NCBI RefSeq assembly: GCF_030272615.1 | Contig: NC_081406.1 | Span: 138,429,361 to 138,493,360 of the forward strand | Length of the DNA stretch: 64,000 nt | Source of the DNA: Cryptomeria japonica | Lineage: Eukaryota > Streptophyta > Pinopsida > Cupressales > Cupressaceae | Direction: 5' to 3' | Part shown: positions 63,974 through 64,000 of the stretch, one piece after another | Layout of the letters: each line of letters opens with the position of its first letter | Position numbering within the stretch: position 1 is the stretch's first letter | Program-made: the position numbers and the translations under genes | Notes under the pieces: generated by a model | What the model saw: the letters and a program-made list of their open reading frames with translations, nothing else | What the model was told of the DNA's origin: nothing | The model's database searches: none

Positions 63974-64000
63974 GTAAAGAAAGAAGATCAGAATATGCAG

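Larger units (their letters stand above)
61750..64000 (+). mobile_element. 5' part of a Ty1/copia element, running off the window
   Basis: A 1.07-kb LTR, a degraded primer site, a leader and a damaged gag, all on the plus strand. The insertion lies within LINE ORF2. The rest of the element lies beyond 64000. Confidence 0.8.

Overview
The window is plant nuclear DNA: AT-rich, with one intact-looking intron-containing receptor-like kinase gene in a sea of degraded retrotransposons. The old, heavily mutated LTR and LINE families, long stretches of unassigned AT-rich sequence, nested insertions and solo LTRs suggest a large-genome seed plant. A conifer or other gymnosperm is my best guess, but the sequence does not prove it.

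Left part (1-16.2 kb): a degenerate plus-strand L1-type LINE (about 180-5930) is followed by two divergent LINE-ORF1-only elements (minus 5940-7710; plus 8351-10078). The second of these is bounded by an 18-bp target-site duplication. A 6-kb Ty1/copia element follows on the minus strand (LTRs 10156-10360 and 16013-16219). Its integrase gene is split by about 840 bp of antisense, coiled-coil-coding sequence of unknown origin.

Middle (16.2-38 kb): a 205-bp tandem duplication and a 150-bp foldback are followed by a minus-strand LINE (20387 to about 28900). The LINE is interrupted by a complete but pol-less LTR element (20913-26876) and by a piece of another LTR (27488-28015). Rejoining the LINE across the LTR element restores its reading frame. 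Then come short tandem repeats, an (AT)n microsatellite, and a 303-bp LTR with a polypurine tract on one side and a primer-binding-like site on the other. Much of 17.4-20.4 and 34.6-38.2 kb shows nothing recognisable.

Gene island (38.2-44.8 kb): a two-exon, minus-strand LRR receptor-like kinase (39996-42604, 674 codons) of the LRR-III type, with an HGN in place of the catalytic HRD. Its upstream region carries four diverged copies of a roughly 110-bp repeat.

Right part (44.8-64 kb): gypsy gag remnants, a second long (AT)n tract, the 3' end of a plus-strand copia element with a triplicated polypurine-like motif, and another minus LINE holding a solo LTR (52522-54175) with a perfect 5-bp duplication. 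A PPR gene scrap and a minus LINE with an intact RNase H reading frame follow. That LINE is cut by the 5' LTR of a plus-strand copia element, whose gag zinc-knuckle array runs off the window end.

Apart from the kinase gene I see no gene likely to be functional for the host. All coordinates were read by eye; element edges supported by target-site duplications are firm and the others are approximate.
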